DNA of 64,000 nt from Liquorilactobacillus cacaonum DSM 21116 (lineage in GTDB: Bacteria > Bacillota > Bacilli > Lactobacillales > Lactobacillaceae): NCBI RefSeq assembly GCF_001436735.1, contig NZ_AYZE01000005.1, forward strand, positions 130,844 through 194,843, written 5' to 3'. Positions within the stretch are counted from its first letter, which is position 1. Each line of letters opens with the position of its first letter. A program made the position numbers and the translations under genes. The notes under the pieces were generated by a model. That model did not search any database. It was not told the DNA's origin and saw nothing but the letters and a program-made list of their open reading frames with translations. Below, in pieces: positions 33,900 to 44,266 of the stretch.

Positions 33900-35699
33900 A
33901 TGGAAATAAAAAAATCGAAAAATTCACTTAAGTCTAAAGTTCAGAAATTAGGAACGAGCCTAAGTGGAATGATTATGCCTAATATTGCTGCAATTATTGC
34001 TTGGGGGCTAATTACAGCAGTTTTTATGGCAGCAGGTTGGTTTCCCAATAAGCATATTGCTGAGTTGATAAACCCAATGCTTAATTATATGATTCCGCTT
34101 CTTATAGCATATGTCGGTGGCAGAATGGTTTATGAGGAACGTGGGGCTGTTGTAGGAGCAATTGCAGTAATGGGAGTAATTGTTGGATCAAGTGTGCCTA
34201 TGTTTTTGGGAGCTATGATAATGGGGCCACTTGCTGGTTGGTCCATCAAGAAATTTGATCAATTATTTCAAGATAAAATTAAATCTGGTTTTGAAATGAT
34301 TTATAACAATTTTTCAAGTGGCATTTTAGGTATGGTTTTAGCAATTTTTGGAGTTTTTGTGGTTAATCCACTTGTTACTGCTGGTAGTAATTTCATGAGT
34401 AAAGGTGTCGATTGGATTATTTCAATCCATATGTTGCCATTGGCAAATGTGTTTATTGAACCCGCTAAAGTATTATTTTTGAATAATGCAATAGGTAACG
34501 GAATTTTGGTTCCTTTAGGAATTCAACAGGCAGCAGTATCAGGAAAGTCTGTTTTATTTTTACTTGAATCTAATCCAGGACCAGGAATAGGAATTTTACT
34601 GGCATTTATCTTTTTTGGAAAAGGTACTGCAAAGGCATCAGCACCTGGAGCTGCTTTGATTCAATTTTTTGGAGGAATTCATGAAATTTATTTCCCTTAT
34701 ATTTTAATGAAGCCCGCTTTAGTATTTGCCGCAATTGCTGGCGGTGTGGGCGGCACATTTACATTTCAGTTATTGAATACAGGTCTAAAAGCTGCAGCTT
34801 CACCGGGGTCGATTATTGCAATTTTATTGATGACACCAAAAGGCAATTATTTGAAGATTCTTACGGGTGTACTGGTTGCAGCAATTGTGTCATTTGTAGT
34901 TGCTGCAATCATATTAAAAGCTGATAAATCAATGGCAGATGAAGAAGATTTAGAAGCTCGTCAACGTCAAATGAATGAAATGAAGGCTGAGTCAAAGGGA
35001 ACTAGTCTTGTAAATGCGCAGAATGCTACGGAGCAAGTGAAAAAGTTTGAAGATGTTAAAAAAATTATTTTTGCCTGTGATGCTGGTATGGGTTCCTCAG
35101 CAATGGGAGCCTCATTACTGAGGGATAAAGTTAAAAAAGCAGGTATCACGAATGTACCAGTTACTAATACAGCAATTAGTCGTTTGAAAGATGAGAATGG
35201 ATTATTAGTGATTACGCAAGCGGAATTAGCTGAAAGGGCTTTGCAAAAGACACCTAGCGCAATGCATATTGCTGTTGATAATTTCTTGAGTAGTCCGAAA
35301 TATGACGAAGTAGTACTGAATTTAAAGGCATTAAAGCAAATAGCGCCAAGTGATACACAAGTTACGGACGACAAAATAATACTAGCTAACAAAAGTGGAG
35401 TGCAAAACATTGATTTTAAAGTTGTTAACGAAGTAGACTTCATTCATCATGATCAACGAATTGGATCAGCAACGATGGCAACTTCAATGTTCAAAGATCG
35501 TATTAAAAAGGCTGCTAAAAAAACACCAGTCAAAAATGTTGGGATAGATGAACTTGAAGATAGTGAGAAACATTTAGTTATTGTAACTGAAGAAGCTGAG
35601 AAAAACCTTAGATTAAGGTATACAAATGTACAAATTTTAGTTGTCTCAAATCTACTTGACGATGATATGTATGATTCACTTTTGGCACATTTAAATTAA
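33900..35699 (+). CDS. mtlA: mannitol-specific PTS transporter IICB with an extra IIB-like domain
   Basis: A 599-residue permease that imports and phosphorylates mannitol. The IIC domain (to about residue 345) has the GGIHEIYFPYI substrate motif. A linker leads to the IIB domain, with active-site Cys393 in IIFACDAGMGSS. After that, a region of about 95 residues (500-599) repeats the IIB pattern: VDFIHHDQRIGSATMATS, KDRIKKAAKKTPVKNVGI, and LVIVTEEAE. Its loop has His in place of the phosphorylated Cys, so it cannot act as a normal IIB. The EIIA is a separate protein (mtlF). Short spacing to mtlR and control by cre/MtlR follow from the promoter. Confidence 0.93.
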   Translation: MEIKKSKNSLKSKVQKLGTSLSGMIMPNIAAIIAWGLITAVFMAAGWFPNKHIAELINPMLNYMIPLLIAYVGGRMVYEERGAVVGAIAVMGVIVGSSVPMFLGAMIMGPLAGWSIKKFDQLFQDKIKSGFEMIYNNFSSGILGMVLAIFGVFVVNPLVTAGSNFMSKGVDWIISIHMLPLANVFIEPAKVLFLNNAIGNGILVPLGIQQAAVSGKSVLFLLESNPGPGIGILLAFIFFGKGTAKASAPGAALIQFFGGIHEIYFPYILMKPALVFAAIAGGVGGTFTFQLLNTGLKAAASPGSIIAILLMTPKGNYLKILTGVLVAAIVSFVVAAIILKADKSMADEEDLEARQRQMNEMKAESKGTSLVNAQNATEQVKKFEDVKKIIFACDAGMGSSAMGASLLRDKVKKAGITNVPVTNTAISRLKDENGLLVITQAELAERALQKTPSAMHIAVDNFLSSPKYDEVVLNLKALKQIAPSDTQVTDDKIILANKSGVQNIDFKVVNEVDFIHHDQRIGSATMATSMFKDRIKKAAKKTPVKNVGIDELEDSEKHLVIVTEEAEKNLRLRYTNVQILVVSNLLDDDMYDSLLAHLN

Positions 35700-35714
35700 A
35701 GAGGATGATGTAAG

Positions 35715-37784
35715 GTGATTTTGTTGTCGGAACGTCAAAAGAAAATATTACAAAAATTGAGTATGTACAGCGAGGGAGTAACTATGGCTATGATTGAGGA
35801 CTCATTGGTAATCAGTAAAAGGACCGTTTATCGTGAATTTTCAGAGCTTAAGTTATATCTTGTAGGACATGGACTTAGTATTGAAAGTACTGAGGGACGC
35901 TATTTTCTAGTAGGGTCAAAAGAAAATTTAGATGCATTGCAAGTTGAAATGAATAGCCAAAATGCGGGGATTGAGTTGACAAGTAAGCAAAGACAATCAG
36001 CTGTTGTGTGTTTATTGTTATTGAGTATTGAGCCAATGAAAATTCTTAATTTAGCAGTGTCTTTAGGAGTTAGTGAAAATACAATACAAAGAGATTTGAG
36101 AACATTAACTTTTGCGTTATCTGAATATGGAATAGACATTAATGCAAGAAAAGCAGTTGGCGTGCAAGTTATGGGGGATGAGGCACAAAAAAGATTAATT
36201 CTATGTGGAATACTAACAAACGAGATTAATGAGTATGAATTTTTTGAATATCTAGATGGAAAGATAAATAAAGAGACCGAGAGTTTCTTTTTGCGACTTT
36301 TACCAAAAGAGCTTTTAGTGGAATGCAGTTTAGCTCTTAAAGATGTGATAACACAATTTAATATGAAATCTGATATGCAAGAGGTTCAGCTAGTTTTGTT
36401 GTTTGCGATTTCTATGTTTAGGATGTCAAACGAGGTAATAAAAAGTTATTCTGCTGCAAAGCAACAAGATATTTTTAAGTATCGACAAAAAGTATTAACT
36501 GTTCTTGACAAATTGGGGACAGAGATCAAGGAAAAAATAACGACAGGAGAAATAGACTTTCTTGCGGTTCAGCTTAAAGGGTTAGATTATCATATTTTTG
36601 ATAAAAATTGGTCAGATGATAGTAGCTTGCAAGTATCATATGATGTCAAAGAATTAATCAAACTAGTATCAAAAAAATTTGATTGGAATTTTGAATATGA
36701 TCATGATTTATTTGAGAGGCTTAGCAAGCATATTATGTTGCTCTTAACAAATGAGATGCTTAAATTACCAAACACAAAGATTGAAACACTTGAAAATATC
36801 AGTAAAGAGTACGGAAAACTGTATAAAGTGATTTGCGATAGTTTAACCATCGTTTTTTCGGATTTTATTTTCTCACCGACAGAAGCACAACTAATCTTAC
36901 TTTACTTTGCAAATAGTTATGCAAGTGAATCTGGCTTAAAAAAGATGGCAACTTTGATTGTTTGTCCAAATGGGATAGGTACAGCAAGTATTTTGAAAAT
37001 GCGATTACACAAGGAAATTCCTGAAATTAATTTAATTAAAATTGCGAAGGCTTCCGAGCTGAATGAAGTGGAACCTGCACGGTATGATTTGATTCTATCA
37101 ACAGTAAATCTCCCGGGTTTTAACTGGAATTATATTGTTGTCAGTCCTTTATTATTGGATGATGAAATACAGCAAATTAAAACCAGGATTCTGAAACTTT
37201 ATGAACAACGTAAATATGCTAATGAACAAAATAAAAAAGAAGCAGAATTTTCAATTGATAGTGGCAAAAAAAAGTTGGAAATGATGGCACAAAAGATGAG
37301 TGAAGCTAACCAAATTATTGATGCAATTAAAGTCACAAAAGTCACTAATGCAGGTGGAATAACTGAGTCATTGGACTTTGTATTGAGTATGGTTCCGCAA
37401 ATAGTTATGGGAAATAAGGATAAGGTAAAAATAGAGTTATTAAAAAGAATACAATTAGCGCCCGTTGGAATACCGAGGGCATCGATGGCACTAGTTCATA
37501 CAACAGAAATGAGTGTAAAAAAACCATTTCTGGGAGTATATGATTTGGTTAATGAGATAGAGATGTTAGCGATGGATCAAGCACCTATACGTGTGGGGAG
37601 AATTATACTGATGTTGGGACCAGTTCCAATGACTGATTTTCAGAATATTTTAATGGGGACCATTAGTGGGGCAATTGTAATGAATAATACGACAATGAAT
37701 ATTTTTGAGCACGGAAGCGGCAAGCAAATTCGTGACCTTATAGCAACACGTGTTTTAGAACAATTCGAATTTAAGGGAAAGTGA
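35715..37784 (+). CDS. mtlR: mannitol operon transcriptional activator MtlR
   Basis: A 689-residue BglG/MtlR-type activator. Domains in order: N-terminal winged helix plus a second helix-turn-helix (about 1-170), two PTS regulation domains (about 190-400), an EIIB(Gat)-like domain with Cys in LIVCPNGIGTAS, and a C-terminal EIIA(Mtl)-like domain with His in ASMALVHTTEMS. Phosphorylation of PRD histidines by HPr activates it, and that of the EIIB/EIIA-like domains inactivates it when mannitol is absent. GTG start; mtlA lies 15 nt upstream and mtlF overlaps its end. Confidence 0.93.
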   Translation: MILLSERQKKILQKLSMYSEGVTMAMIEDSLVISKRTVYREFSELKLYLVGHGLSIESTEGRYFLVGSKENLDALQVEMNSQNAGIELTSKQRQSAVVCLLLLSIEPMKILNLAVSLGVSENTIQRDLRTLTFALSEYGIDINARKAVGVQVMGDEAQKRLILCGILTNEINEYEFFEYLDGKINKETESFFLRLLPKELLVECSLALKDVITQFNMKSDMQEVQLVLLFAISMFRMSNEVIKSYSAAKQQDIFKYRQKVLTVLDKLGTEIKEKITTGEIDFLAVQLKGLDYHIFDKNWSDDSSLQVSYDVKELIKLVSKKFDWNFEYDHDLFERLSKHIMLLLTNEMLKLPNTKIETLENISKEYGKLYKVICDSLTIVFSDFIFSPTEAQLILLYFANSYASESGLKKMATLIVCPNGIGTASILKMRLHKEIPEINLIKIAKASELNEVEPARYDLILSTVNLPGFNWNYIVVSPLLLDDEIQQIKTRILKLYEQRKYANEQNKKEAEFSIDSGKKKLEMMAQKMSEANQIIDAIKVTKVTNAGGITESLDFVLSMVPQIVMGNKDKVKIELLKRIQLAPVGIPRASMALVHTTEMSVKKPFLGVYDLVNEIEMLAMDQAPIRVGRIILMLGPVPMTDFQNILMGTISGAIVMNNTTMNIFEHGSGKQIRDLIATRVLEQFEFKGK

Positions 37785-38236
37785 TGATAATAATGGATTT
37801 ACAAAAGAACATGATTAAATTAAACCAACATGTAGCTACCAAGGAAGAAGCAATTCGATTAGCAGGTCAGTTGCTTGTTGAAAATGGTAATGTGGAGTCT
37901 GAATATGTGGAGTCAATGATTGCTAGAAATAACGATGTTTCTACCTATATGGGTAATTTTATTGCAATTCCCCATGGGACTGAGAACGGTAAGAAATTTA
38001 TAAAGAAAACAGGAATCTCAGTTGTCCAAATCCCCATGGGCGTTGATTTTTCTGAGGACAAGCTAAATGAAAATGTGGTAACTGTAGTTTTTGGAATAGC
38101 TGGATTGAATGGTGAACATCTGAGTTTATTATCACAAATAGCACTTTTTTGTAGTGATGTTAATAACGTGGTTAAGCTTGCTGATGCACAAGATGAGCAA
38201 GAGATTATAAATTTGTTGAAAGAGGTTGATAAATAA
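37784..38236 (+). CDS. mtlF: mannitol-specific PTS component IIA
   Basis: A 150-residue EIIA of the mannitol/fructose family that passes phosphate from HPr to MtlA. The active-site histidine lies in [11 protein letters not shown], and [21 protein letters not shown] is the conserved following strand. The first codons are uncertain: GTG 37781, ATG 37784 and ATG 37793 are in frame, and 37784 is best spaced to AAGGGAA. It overlaps mtlR and touches mtlD, which shares one base with its stop codon. Confidence 0.92.
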   Translation: MIIMDLQKNMIKLNQHVATKEEAIRLAGQLLVENGNVESEYVESMIARNNDVSTYMGNFIAIPHGTENGKKFIKKTGISVVQIPMGVDFSEDKLNENVVTVVFGIAGLNGEHLSLLSQIALFCSDVNNVVKLADAQDEQEIINLLKEVDK

Positions 38237-39390
38237 TGAAAGCGGTTCATTTTGGAGCGGGTAATATTGGGCGTGGCTTTATTGGAGAAACACTTGCTAA
38301 TAATGGTTTTGAAATTAGTTTTGTGGACGTAAACGAAACGATTATTGATGCATTGAATGCAAGAAAGGAATATACAATCCAAATTGCAGATGAATCTCAA
38401 AAAGAAATAAAAGTTGAAAATGTTAGTGGAATTAACAACAAGGAGCATCCTGAAGCTGTGATTGAGGCAATTGCAGAAGCTGATATTGTAACGACTGCAA
38501 TTGGGCCAAAGATTTTAAAGTTTATCGCACCATTAATTGCGGAAGGAATTAATGCTAGAGAAAATAAAAATAGTCAAAAGAAAATTGACGTAATTGCTTG
38601 TGAGAATATGATTGGCGGAAGTCAAAACTTAAAACAAGAAGTTTATGTACATCTGTCACAAGAAAATAAAAAGTATGCAGATGAAATGATTGGATTCCCT
38701 AATGCAGCTGTTGATCGGATTGTTCCTTTGCAAAAACATGATGATCCTTTATATGTGTCAGTAGAGCCTTTCAAAGAGTGGGTCATTGATGAGCATCAAA
38801 TGAAAGCACCAGAAATAAAACTGACAAGTGTTGAGTATGCACCTAACTTGGAGCCATATATTGAACGAAAATTATTTTCGGTTAATACGGGACATGCTAC
38901 AGTTGCGTATACGGGAAAATACAAAGGCTATAAGGACATTGGAACTGCGATTACAGATAAAGAGGTTTTACAGCAATTAAAGAAGGTTTTAAAGGAAACT
39001 GGGGATTTATTGATTAATAAGTGGAATTTTAATCGTGAGGACCATGAAAAATATCAGAGGAAAATTATTGGAAGATTTCAAAATAAGTATTTGTCGGATG
39101 ATATTGCTAGAGTAGGTAGGACACCGATACGTAAGCTAGGTTACGATGAAAGATTTATTCGACCAATTCGTGAAGCGAAAGAACGCGGTTTGTCATTTGC
39201 AGCTTTACTTGAAACAGTAGGTATGATTTATACATTTGATGAACCTACAGATAGTGAAAGTCAAGAATTGAAGAAGTTACTTGCAAATGAACCAATAAAA
39301 AAAGTGGTTATTGAAACAACAGGTTTAGATGACCAAGACCTTGTAACACAAATTATCGAATCTTATAAAAAATCAGTGGCAAATAAGTAA
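38236..39390 (+). CDS. mtlD: mannitol-1-phosphate 5-dehydrogenase
   Basis: A 384-residue NAD-dependent enzyme converting mannitol 1-phosphate to fructose 6-phosphate. The nucleotide-binding motif [13 protein letters not shown] is at the N-terminus, and the conserved [15 protein letters not shown] block (catalytic region) and [15 protein letters not shown] follow. The ATG overlaps the stop of mtlF by one base. Working in reverse, the enzyme can also regenerate NAD by making mannitol phosphate. Confidence 0.95.
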   Translation: MKAVHFGAGNIGRGFIGETLANNGFEISFVDVNETIIDALNARKEYTIQIADESQKEIKVENVSGINNKEHPEAVIEAIAEADIVTTAIGPKILKFIAPLIAEGINARENKNSQKKIDVIACENMIGGSQNLKQEVYVHLSQENKKYADEMIGFPNAAVDRIVPLQKHDDPLYVSVEPFKEWVIDEHQMKAPEIKLTSVEYAPNLEPYIERKLFSVNTGHATVAYTGKYKGYKDIGTAITDKEVLQQLKKVLKETGDLLINKWNFNREDHEKYQRKIIGRFQNKYLSDDIARVGRTPIRKLGYDERFIRPIREAKERGLSFAALLETVGMIYTFDEPTDSESQELKKLLANEPIKKVVIETTGLDDQDLVTQIIESYKKSVANK

Positions 39391-39449
39391 TTAAAAAGAA
39401 CTTTAATTGAGAGATATGACATACCTAGGTAAGAGAAAAGGTAGTCTAT

Positions 39450-39493
39450 AAAGAGTATGAAATGAGAGATGAATCTCACCTCATGCTCTTTTT
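39450..39493 (+). terminator. terminator of the mannitol operon
   Basis: Stem AAAGAGTATGA (39450-39460) with TCATGCTCTTT (39481-39491), one wobble, with a small inner stem GAGA/TCTC, and a run of five T. Confidence 0.8.
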
Positions 39494-39549
39494 GGTATAA
39501 TCGTTGTAAATTTTGTTGTTTATCATATACCAATATTAAAATTAACTGT

Positions 39550-39578
39550 TTGACAATTGGATTGATAGGTATTATATT
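39550..39578 (+). promoter_or_regulatory. glmS promoter
   Basis: TTGACA (39550-39555), 17 nt, TATATT (39573-39578). The leader of under 100 nt is too short for a glmS ribozyme, and none of its conserved elements is seen. Confidence 0.65.
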
Positions 39579-39673
39579 GGTGATGTTAATTTGATTACTT
39601 TTAATTTTGATATAGACCAATTTTTAAAAAATTAATAAAATATTACAAAATGGTTAGGAAGGCTGGTTTTGGT

Positions 39674-41494
39674 ATGTGTGGAATAGTAGGGGTTACAGGT
39701 AGAGTAAATGCTGTTGAAATATTATTAAATGGATTACAGCGTTTGGAATATCGAGGATATGATTCTGCTGGTATTTATGTTAATTCTCAAGATGGGAAAG
39801 AATATCTTGTTAAGGAAAAAGGACGTATTGATGATTTACGAGCAGAAATTGGAAAGGAAGTACATGGATCAAGTGGAATTGGGCATACAAGATGGGCAAC
39901 TCACGGTGTTCCAAGTAAAGAAAACGCTCATCCACACGTTTCTGCAGATGGACGTTATTTCTTGGTTCATAATGGTGTGATAGGTAACTTTGCTCAATTG
40001 AAGGCTACATATTTACAAGACATAACATTTGCTAGTGATACAGATACGGAAGTTATTGTACAATTGATTGCAAAATTTGCAAAAGAAGAGAATTTGTCGA
40101 CAAAAGAGGCATTTAAGAAGGTCATTTCACTTGTTGATGAAAGTTCTTCATATTCATTCTTGTTGATGGATAATCTGGAGCCAGAAACATTATATGTTGC
40201 AAAAAATAAAAGTCCACTTTTGATAGGTGTAGGTGACGGATTCAACGTTGTATGTAGTGATGCAATTGCAATGCTTGATCAAACGCATGATTTTATTGAA
40301 CTCGTTGATGGGGAAATTGTAATTGTTAAGCCACAAGATGTGACAATAGAAGATGTAACAGGAAGAGTTATTAAGAGGGCACCTTTCCATGTTAATACAG
40401 ATGCTTCTGAGGTTGAAAAGGGAGCATACCCGTATTATATGTTAAAAGAAATTGATGAACAGCCTGGTGTGATGAGATCATTGATTGAACATTATGTTTC
40501 AGATGATGGGACAATAGTCATTGACCAAAGTCTCTTAGATAGCATGAAACAAGCCGATCGATTATATATAGTAGCAGCTGGAACGAGTTATCATGCTGGA
40601 TTAGTTGGTAAGGAACTTTTTGAAAGATTAACCCAAACACCTACAGAAGTTCATGTTGCGTCAGAGTTTGGCTATAATCCACCGCTATTATCAAAGAAGC
40701 CATTTTTTATTTTTTTGACACAAAGTGGAGAAACTGCAGATAGTCGCCAAGTGTTGTCACAGATAAACGAGTGGGGATACGAGAGTTTAACGATTACCAA
40801 TGTTGAAAATTCAACATTATCACGTGAAGCGACATTTACATTATTGTTATATGCAGGACCAGAAATTGCAGTGGCTTCTACTAAAGCTTATACAGCCCAA
40901 ATTGCACTTGAAGCAATTCTTGCTAAAAAATTTGGTGAAATCAAGCAAGTGGCTATTGCTAAATCATTTGATGTGGCTCATGAACTTACGATGGTTGCAA
41001 ATGGAATGCAGGAATTAGTTGATGAAAAAGGACAGTATGAACAGATAGCGGCGAATGCACTAGCAACAACACGTAATGCTTTTTATATTGGCCGAGCAAT
41101 TGACTATGACGTGGCACAAGAAGCAGCTCTTAAGTTAAAAGAAGTATCTTATGTGCAAACTGAAGGTTTTGCTTCGGGCGAATTAAAACATGGAACAATC
41201 GCCTTAATAGAAGAAGGAACTCCAGTAATTGCGATTATTACCGAAGAAAAAACAGCTAAGCACACAAGAAGCAACACACAAGAGGTTTTAGCTCGAGGTG
41301 CTAATGTTATAAATATAGCAAGTCGATATTTGTCAGAAGACGGAGATCAAATTATTTTACCTGATGTACATCCACTTTTAACACCATTGCTTTCAATCGT
41401 ACCGTGCCAGTTATTAGCATACTACACAAGCTTACAACGCGGTTATGATGTTGATAAACCACGTAATCTTGCAAAGAGCGTAACTGTTGAATAA
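39674..41494 (+). CDS. glmS: glutamine--fructose-6-phosphate aminotransferase
   Basis: A 606-residue enzyme making glucosamine 6-phosphate for cell wall precursors. The start at 39674 gives MCGIVGV with the glutaminase nucleophile Cys2; the frame extends upstream but a longer protein would hide that cysteine. The glutaminase domain ([17 protein letters not shown]) is followed by two SIS domains ([30 protein letters not shown]) and ends in KSVTVE. AGGAAGG lies upstream with a slightly long spacing. Confidence 0.96.
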   Translation: MCGIVGVTGRVNAVEILLNGLQRLEYRGYDSAGIYVNSQDGKEYLVKEKGRIDDLRAEIGKEVHGSSGIGHTRWATHGVPSKENAHPHVSADGRYFLVHNGVIGNFAQLKATYLQDITFASDTDTEVIVQLIAKFAKEENLSTKEAFKKVISLVDESSSYSFLLMDNLEPETLYVAKNKSPLLIGVGDGFNVVCSDAIAMLDQTHDFIELVDGEIVIVKPQDVTIEDVTGRVIKRAPFHVNTDASEVEKGAYPYYMLKEIDEQPGVMRSLIEHYVSDDGTIVIDQSLLDSMKQADRLYIVAAGTSYHAGLVGKELFERLTQTPTEVHVASEFGYNPPLLSKKPFFIFLTQSGETADSRQVLSQINEWGYESLTITNVENSTLSREATFTLLLYAGPEIAVASTKAYTAQIALEAILAKKFGEIKQVAIAKSFDVAHELTMVANGMQELVDEKGQYEQIAANALATTRNAFYIGRAIDYDVAQEAALKLKEVSYVQTEGFASGELKHGTIALIEEGTPVIAIITEEKTAKHTRSNTQEVLARGANVINIASRYLSEDGDQIILPDVHPLLTPLLSIVPCQLLAYYTSLQRGYDVDKPRNLAKSVTVE

Positions 41495-41525
41495 GGTTAA
41501 GTAAAGAGATTAATTTTAAGTATGG

Positions 41526-41560
41526 GCCAAGTCGAATTTTTAAATTTGGCTTGGCTTTTT
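41526..41560 (+). terminator. glmS terminator
   Basis: A 14-bp stem with two wobbles (41526-41539 with 41542-41555), nearly no loop, and a run of five T. Confidence 0.8.
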
Positions 41561-41711
41561 GGTATATAAGAAAGGAGACTGAAAAAATAATAAATAAAGT
41601 TGGGTTTTCTAAAATTGCCAAATATGATAAGAAATTTGTAAAGTGAACAGAAAAGTAATATTAAAATTGAATAAAAAAATAGGTTTTTCACAATATTTAA
41701 TGTCCTAGTAA

Positions 41712-41739
41712 TTGATTTTACCTTTGAGAGTAGTATATT
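41712..41739 (+). promoter_or_regulatory. cydA promoter
   Basis: TTGATT (41712-41717), 16 nt, TATATT (41734-41739), about 90 nt before cydA. No full Rex operator is visible. Confidence 0.55.
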
Positions 41740-41831
41740 TTAATTGGATGGTTTTGCTTTTCTTGCATAAAGGTCTTTTAAAATGTGGGAATTACTGACG
41801 TTCTTTAAAATTTAAAAAGGAGGGGTTTTGT

Positions 41832-43250
41832 ATGAGTATTGTTTCACTTGCAAGGTTTCAATTTGCGATGACTACGATTTATCATTTCTTTTTTGTTCCG
41901 TTTTCAATTGGGACAGGACTTGTTGTTGCTATCATGGAAACAATGTACGTCGTTACAAAAAAAGACGAATATCTTAAGATGGCAAAATTCTGGGGAAATA
42001 TTTTTCTTCTTAGTTTTGCTGTTGGGGTTGTAACAGGTATTATTCAAGAATTCCAGTTTGGTATGAACTGGTCAGATTATTCCAGATTCGTCGGAGACAT
42101 TTTTGGGGCACCATTAGCAGTGGAGGCATTGCTTGCTTTCTTTATGGAATCAACATTTTTAGGACTTTGGATTTTTACTTGGAAGATGGTAAGTCCTAAA
42201 TTACATGTTATTTTTATGTGGATTGTTACGCTTGCATCATCATTATCAGCGTTATGGATTTTAGCTGCTAATAGTTTTATGCAGCATCCAACTGGATATA
42301 CAATCAAAAATGGACATGCGGTGATGACTAGTTTTAGTGCGCTTTTAAAAAATCCACAACTGTGGTATGAATTTGGTCACGTAATTGCTGGTGCGATTGT
42401 AACTGGAGGAATAATTATTACAGGATTATCAGCATTTCAATTACTTAAAAAGAAGGTTGAGAATCCGGAATTCTATAAAAAATCATTGCATATCGGATTG
42501 TTAGTTGCTTTATTTGGATCGATTGCTGTTTTAACAGCAGGTGATCTTCAAATGAAGGCTCTTGTGAAAGAACAGCCAATGAAATTTGCGGCGACTGAAG
42601 GTTTATATAAAAATACTGGAGATCCAGCATCATGGACTCTAGTTGCTTGGGCAAATGAAAATGGACATAAACGTGTTTGGGGTATTGATGTTCCTTATGT
42701 ATTAAGTATTTTGGCCTATGATAAGCCATCAGGTTCTGTAGAAGGAATGAATGCAATAAATAAGCAGTTGGTAAAAGAGTATGGAAAACAAAACTATTAC
42801 CCGCCAGTTAATACACTGTTTTGGAGTTTTAGAATAATGGCTGGTTTTGGAACTCTTATGCTTTTAGTTTCCTTGTTAGGGTTATTCTTTACAAGAAAGA
42901 AAAATCAATTATTGTATCGCCAAAAATGGATGCTTTGGATTTTAGGCCTTTGCACTTTTACTCCATTTTTAGCTAATACAGCTGGCTGGTTAGTGACGGA
43001 ATTAGGTCGTTATCCATGGACAGTATATGGTTTATTTACTATCAAACAAAGTGTTTCACCCAATGTTTCGGTAGCGTCCTTGTTGACTTCAAATATTGTT
43101 TATTTCTTATTATTCACTGGTATCGGAATAACAATGGTTTCCTTGGTTGTGCGTGAACTTGGCAAAGGACCAGACCATGAAGAAAAGGTCGAAGAGCAAG
43201 AAAGAAAAGCGGCTAAGATTGATCCGTTTGATAAGGAGGCATTCGAATAA
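41832..43250 (+). CDS. cydA: cytochrome bd ubiquinol/menaquinol oxidase subunit I
   Basis: A 472-residue membrane protein carrying the three hemes of cytochrome bd. Conserved elements are the N-terminal RFQFAMTTIYHFFFVPFSIG with its heme His, the EFGHVIAGA helix with the axial His of heme b558, and ELGRYPWTVYGL near the C-terminus. The quinol-binding Q-loop is the short form of Firmicutes. The oxidase takes electrons from menaquinol and reduces oxygen to water. AAGGAGGGG precedes the ATG. It starts a four-gene operon with 1-nt overlaps. Confidence 0.96.
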   Translation: MSIVSLARFQFAMTTIYHFFFVPFSIGTGLVVAIMETMYVVTKKDEYLKMAKFWGNIFLLSFAVGVVTGIIQEFQFGMNWSDYSRFVGDIFGAPLAVEALLAFFMESTFLGLWIFTWKMVSPKLHVIFMWIVTLASSLSALWILAANSFMQHPTGYTIKNGHAVMTSFSALLKNPQLWYEFGHVIAGAIVTGGIIITGLSAFQLLKKKVENPEFYKKSLHIGLLVALFGSIAVLTAGDLQMKALVKEQPMKFAATEGLYKNTGDPASWTLVAWANENGHKRVWGIDVPYVLSILAYDKPSGSVEGMNAINKQLVKEYGKQNYYPPVNTLFWSFRIMAGFGTLMLLVSLLGLFFTRKKNQLLYRQKWMLWILGLCTFTPFLANTAGWLVTELGRYPWTVYGLFTIKQSVSPNVSVASLLTSNIVYFLLFTGIGITMVSLVVRELGKGPDHEEKVEEQERKAAKIDPFDKEAFE

Positions 43251-44266
43251 TGAGTGGATTACAATTATTATGGTTTGTTTTAATTGGAGTCTTATTTTCG
43301 GGTTTCTTTTTCCTAGAAGGTTTTGACTTTGGAGTAGGAATGGCTGTCCAATCACTTACCCATAGTGAGGATGAAAAAGATCAGATTGTTGCAACAATCG
43401 GGCCTGTTTGGGATGGAAATGAAGTTTGGCTAATTACAGCCGGAGGTGCATTATTTGCATCATATCCATTTTGGTATGCAACTTTGTTTAGTGGCTATTA
43501 TTTGATATTGTTCACAATATTAGCAGGTCTTATTATTCGTGGAGTATCGTTTGAATTTAGAAAAAATGTTCCAACTAGCCAAAAACAGATTTGGAATTGG
43601 GCATTATCTTTAGGGAGTTTAGTTGTTCCGTTCTTCTTTGGATTAATGTTTGTTAGCATGATTCAAGGGATGCCTATTGATGCTAAGGGAAATATGACTG
43701 CTACTTTTGGTGATTACTTCAACTTATTCTCAATTGTTGGGGGAATAGCTGTGGTTTTGCTTAGCTATTTACATGGATTAAATTATATTGCACTTAAGAC
43801 AACAGGTCCAGTAAGAGATCGTGCTAAGAATTATGCTAAGTTTTTATATGGTGTTTTGTATCTAGGATTAGTTGCGTTTGCTGTTTTAATGTATTTTGAA
43901 ACAGATTTCTTTGAATTACATTTTGCGACTACTTTGGGTCTATTAGTATCAATGGTAGTTTTGACAGTAATTGCAAATATTGCAGTTATGAAAGACGCAG
44001 AAATAACAACATTTATAGCAAGTGGAGCAACATTTGTTGCACTGGTTGCATTGATTTTTACAGGTTTGTTCCCAAGAGTAATGATTAGTTCAATTAGTTC
44101 TAAGTATGATTTACTAATAACTAATTCTTCCTCTAGTCCCTATACTCTAAAAATCATGTCGTATGTTGCTATTTCATTTTTACCATTTGTTTTAGCATAT
44201 ATTGTTTGGACCTATTATATTTTTAGAAGAAGAATAAGACATACCTCTGTCTTGGAGAGTAAATAA
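43250..44266 (+). CDS. cydB: cytochrome bd oxidase subunit II
   Basis: A 338-residue membrane protein, partner of CydA. The N-terminal FFLEGFDFGVGM motif and GPVWDGNEVWLITAGGALFA are signatures of CydB. Eight or nine hydrophobic segments. Start and stop overlap the neighbouring genes by one base each, so production is coupled to CydA and to the ABC exporter. Confidence 0.96.
   Translation: MSGLQLLWFVLIGVLFSGFFFLEGFDFGVGMAVQSLTHSEDEKDQIVATIGPVWDGNEVWLITAGGALFASYPFWYATLFSGYYLILFTILAGLIIRGVSFEFRKNVPTSQKQIWNWALSLGSLVVPFFFGLMFVSMIQGMPIDAKGNMTATFGDYFNLFSIVGGIAVVLLSYLHGLNYIALKTTGPVRDRAKNYAKFLYGVLYLGLVAFAVLMYFETDFFELHFATTLGLLVSMVVLTVIANIAVMKDAEITTFIASGATFVALVALIFTGLFPRVMISSISSKYDLLITNSSSSPYTLKIMSYVAISFLPFVLAYIVWTYYIFRRRIRHTSVLESK

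Noticed and set aside
38237-38250. cre box at the mtlD start
   Set aside because: TGAAAGCGGTTCAT fits the left half only; three right-half positions fail.
39579-39673. glmS ribozyme or riboswitch upstream of glmS
   Set aside because: The leader is too short and AT-rich and shows none of the conserved core; a normal promoter is present.
41560-41831. Rex operator upstream of cydA
   Set aside because: Only a TTCACAA half-site is seen; no inverted partner at the right spacing.
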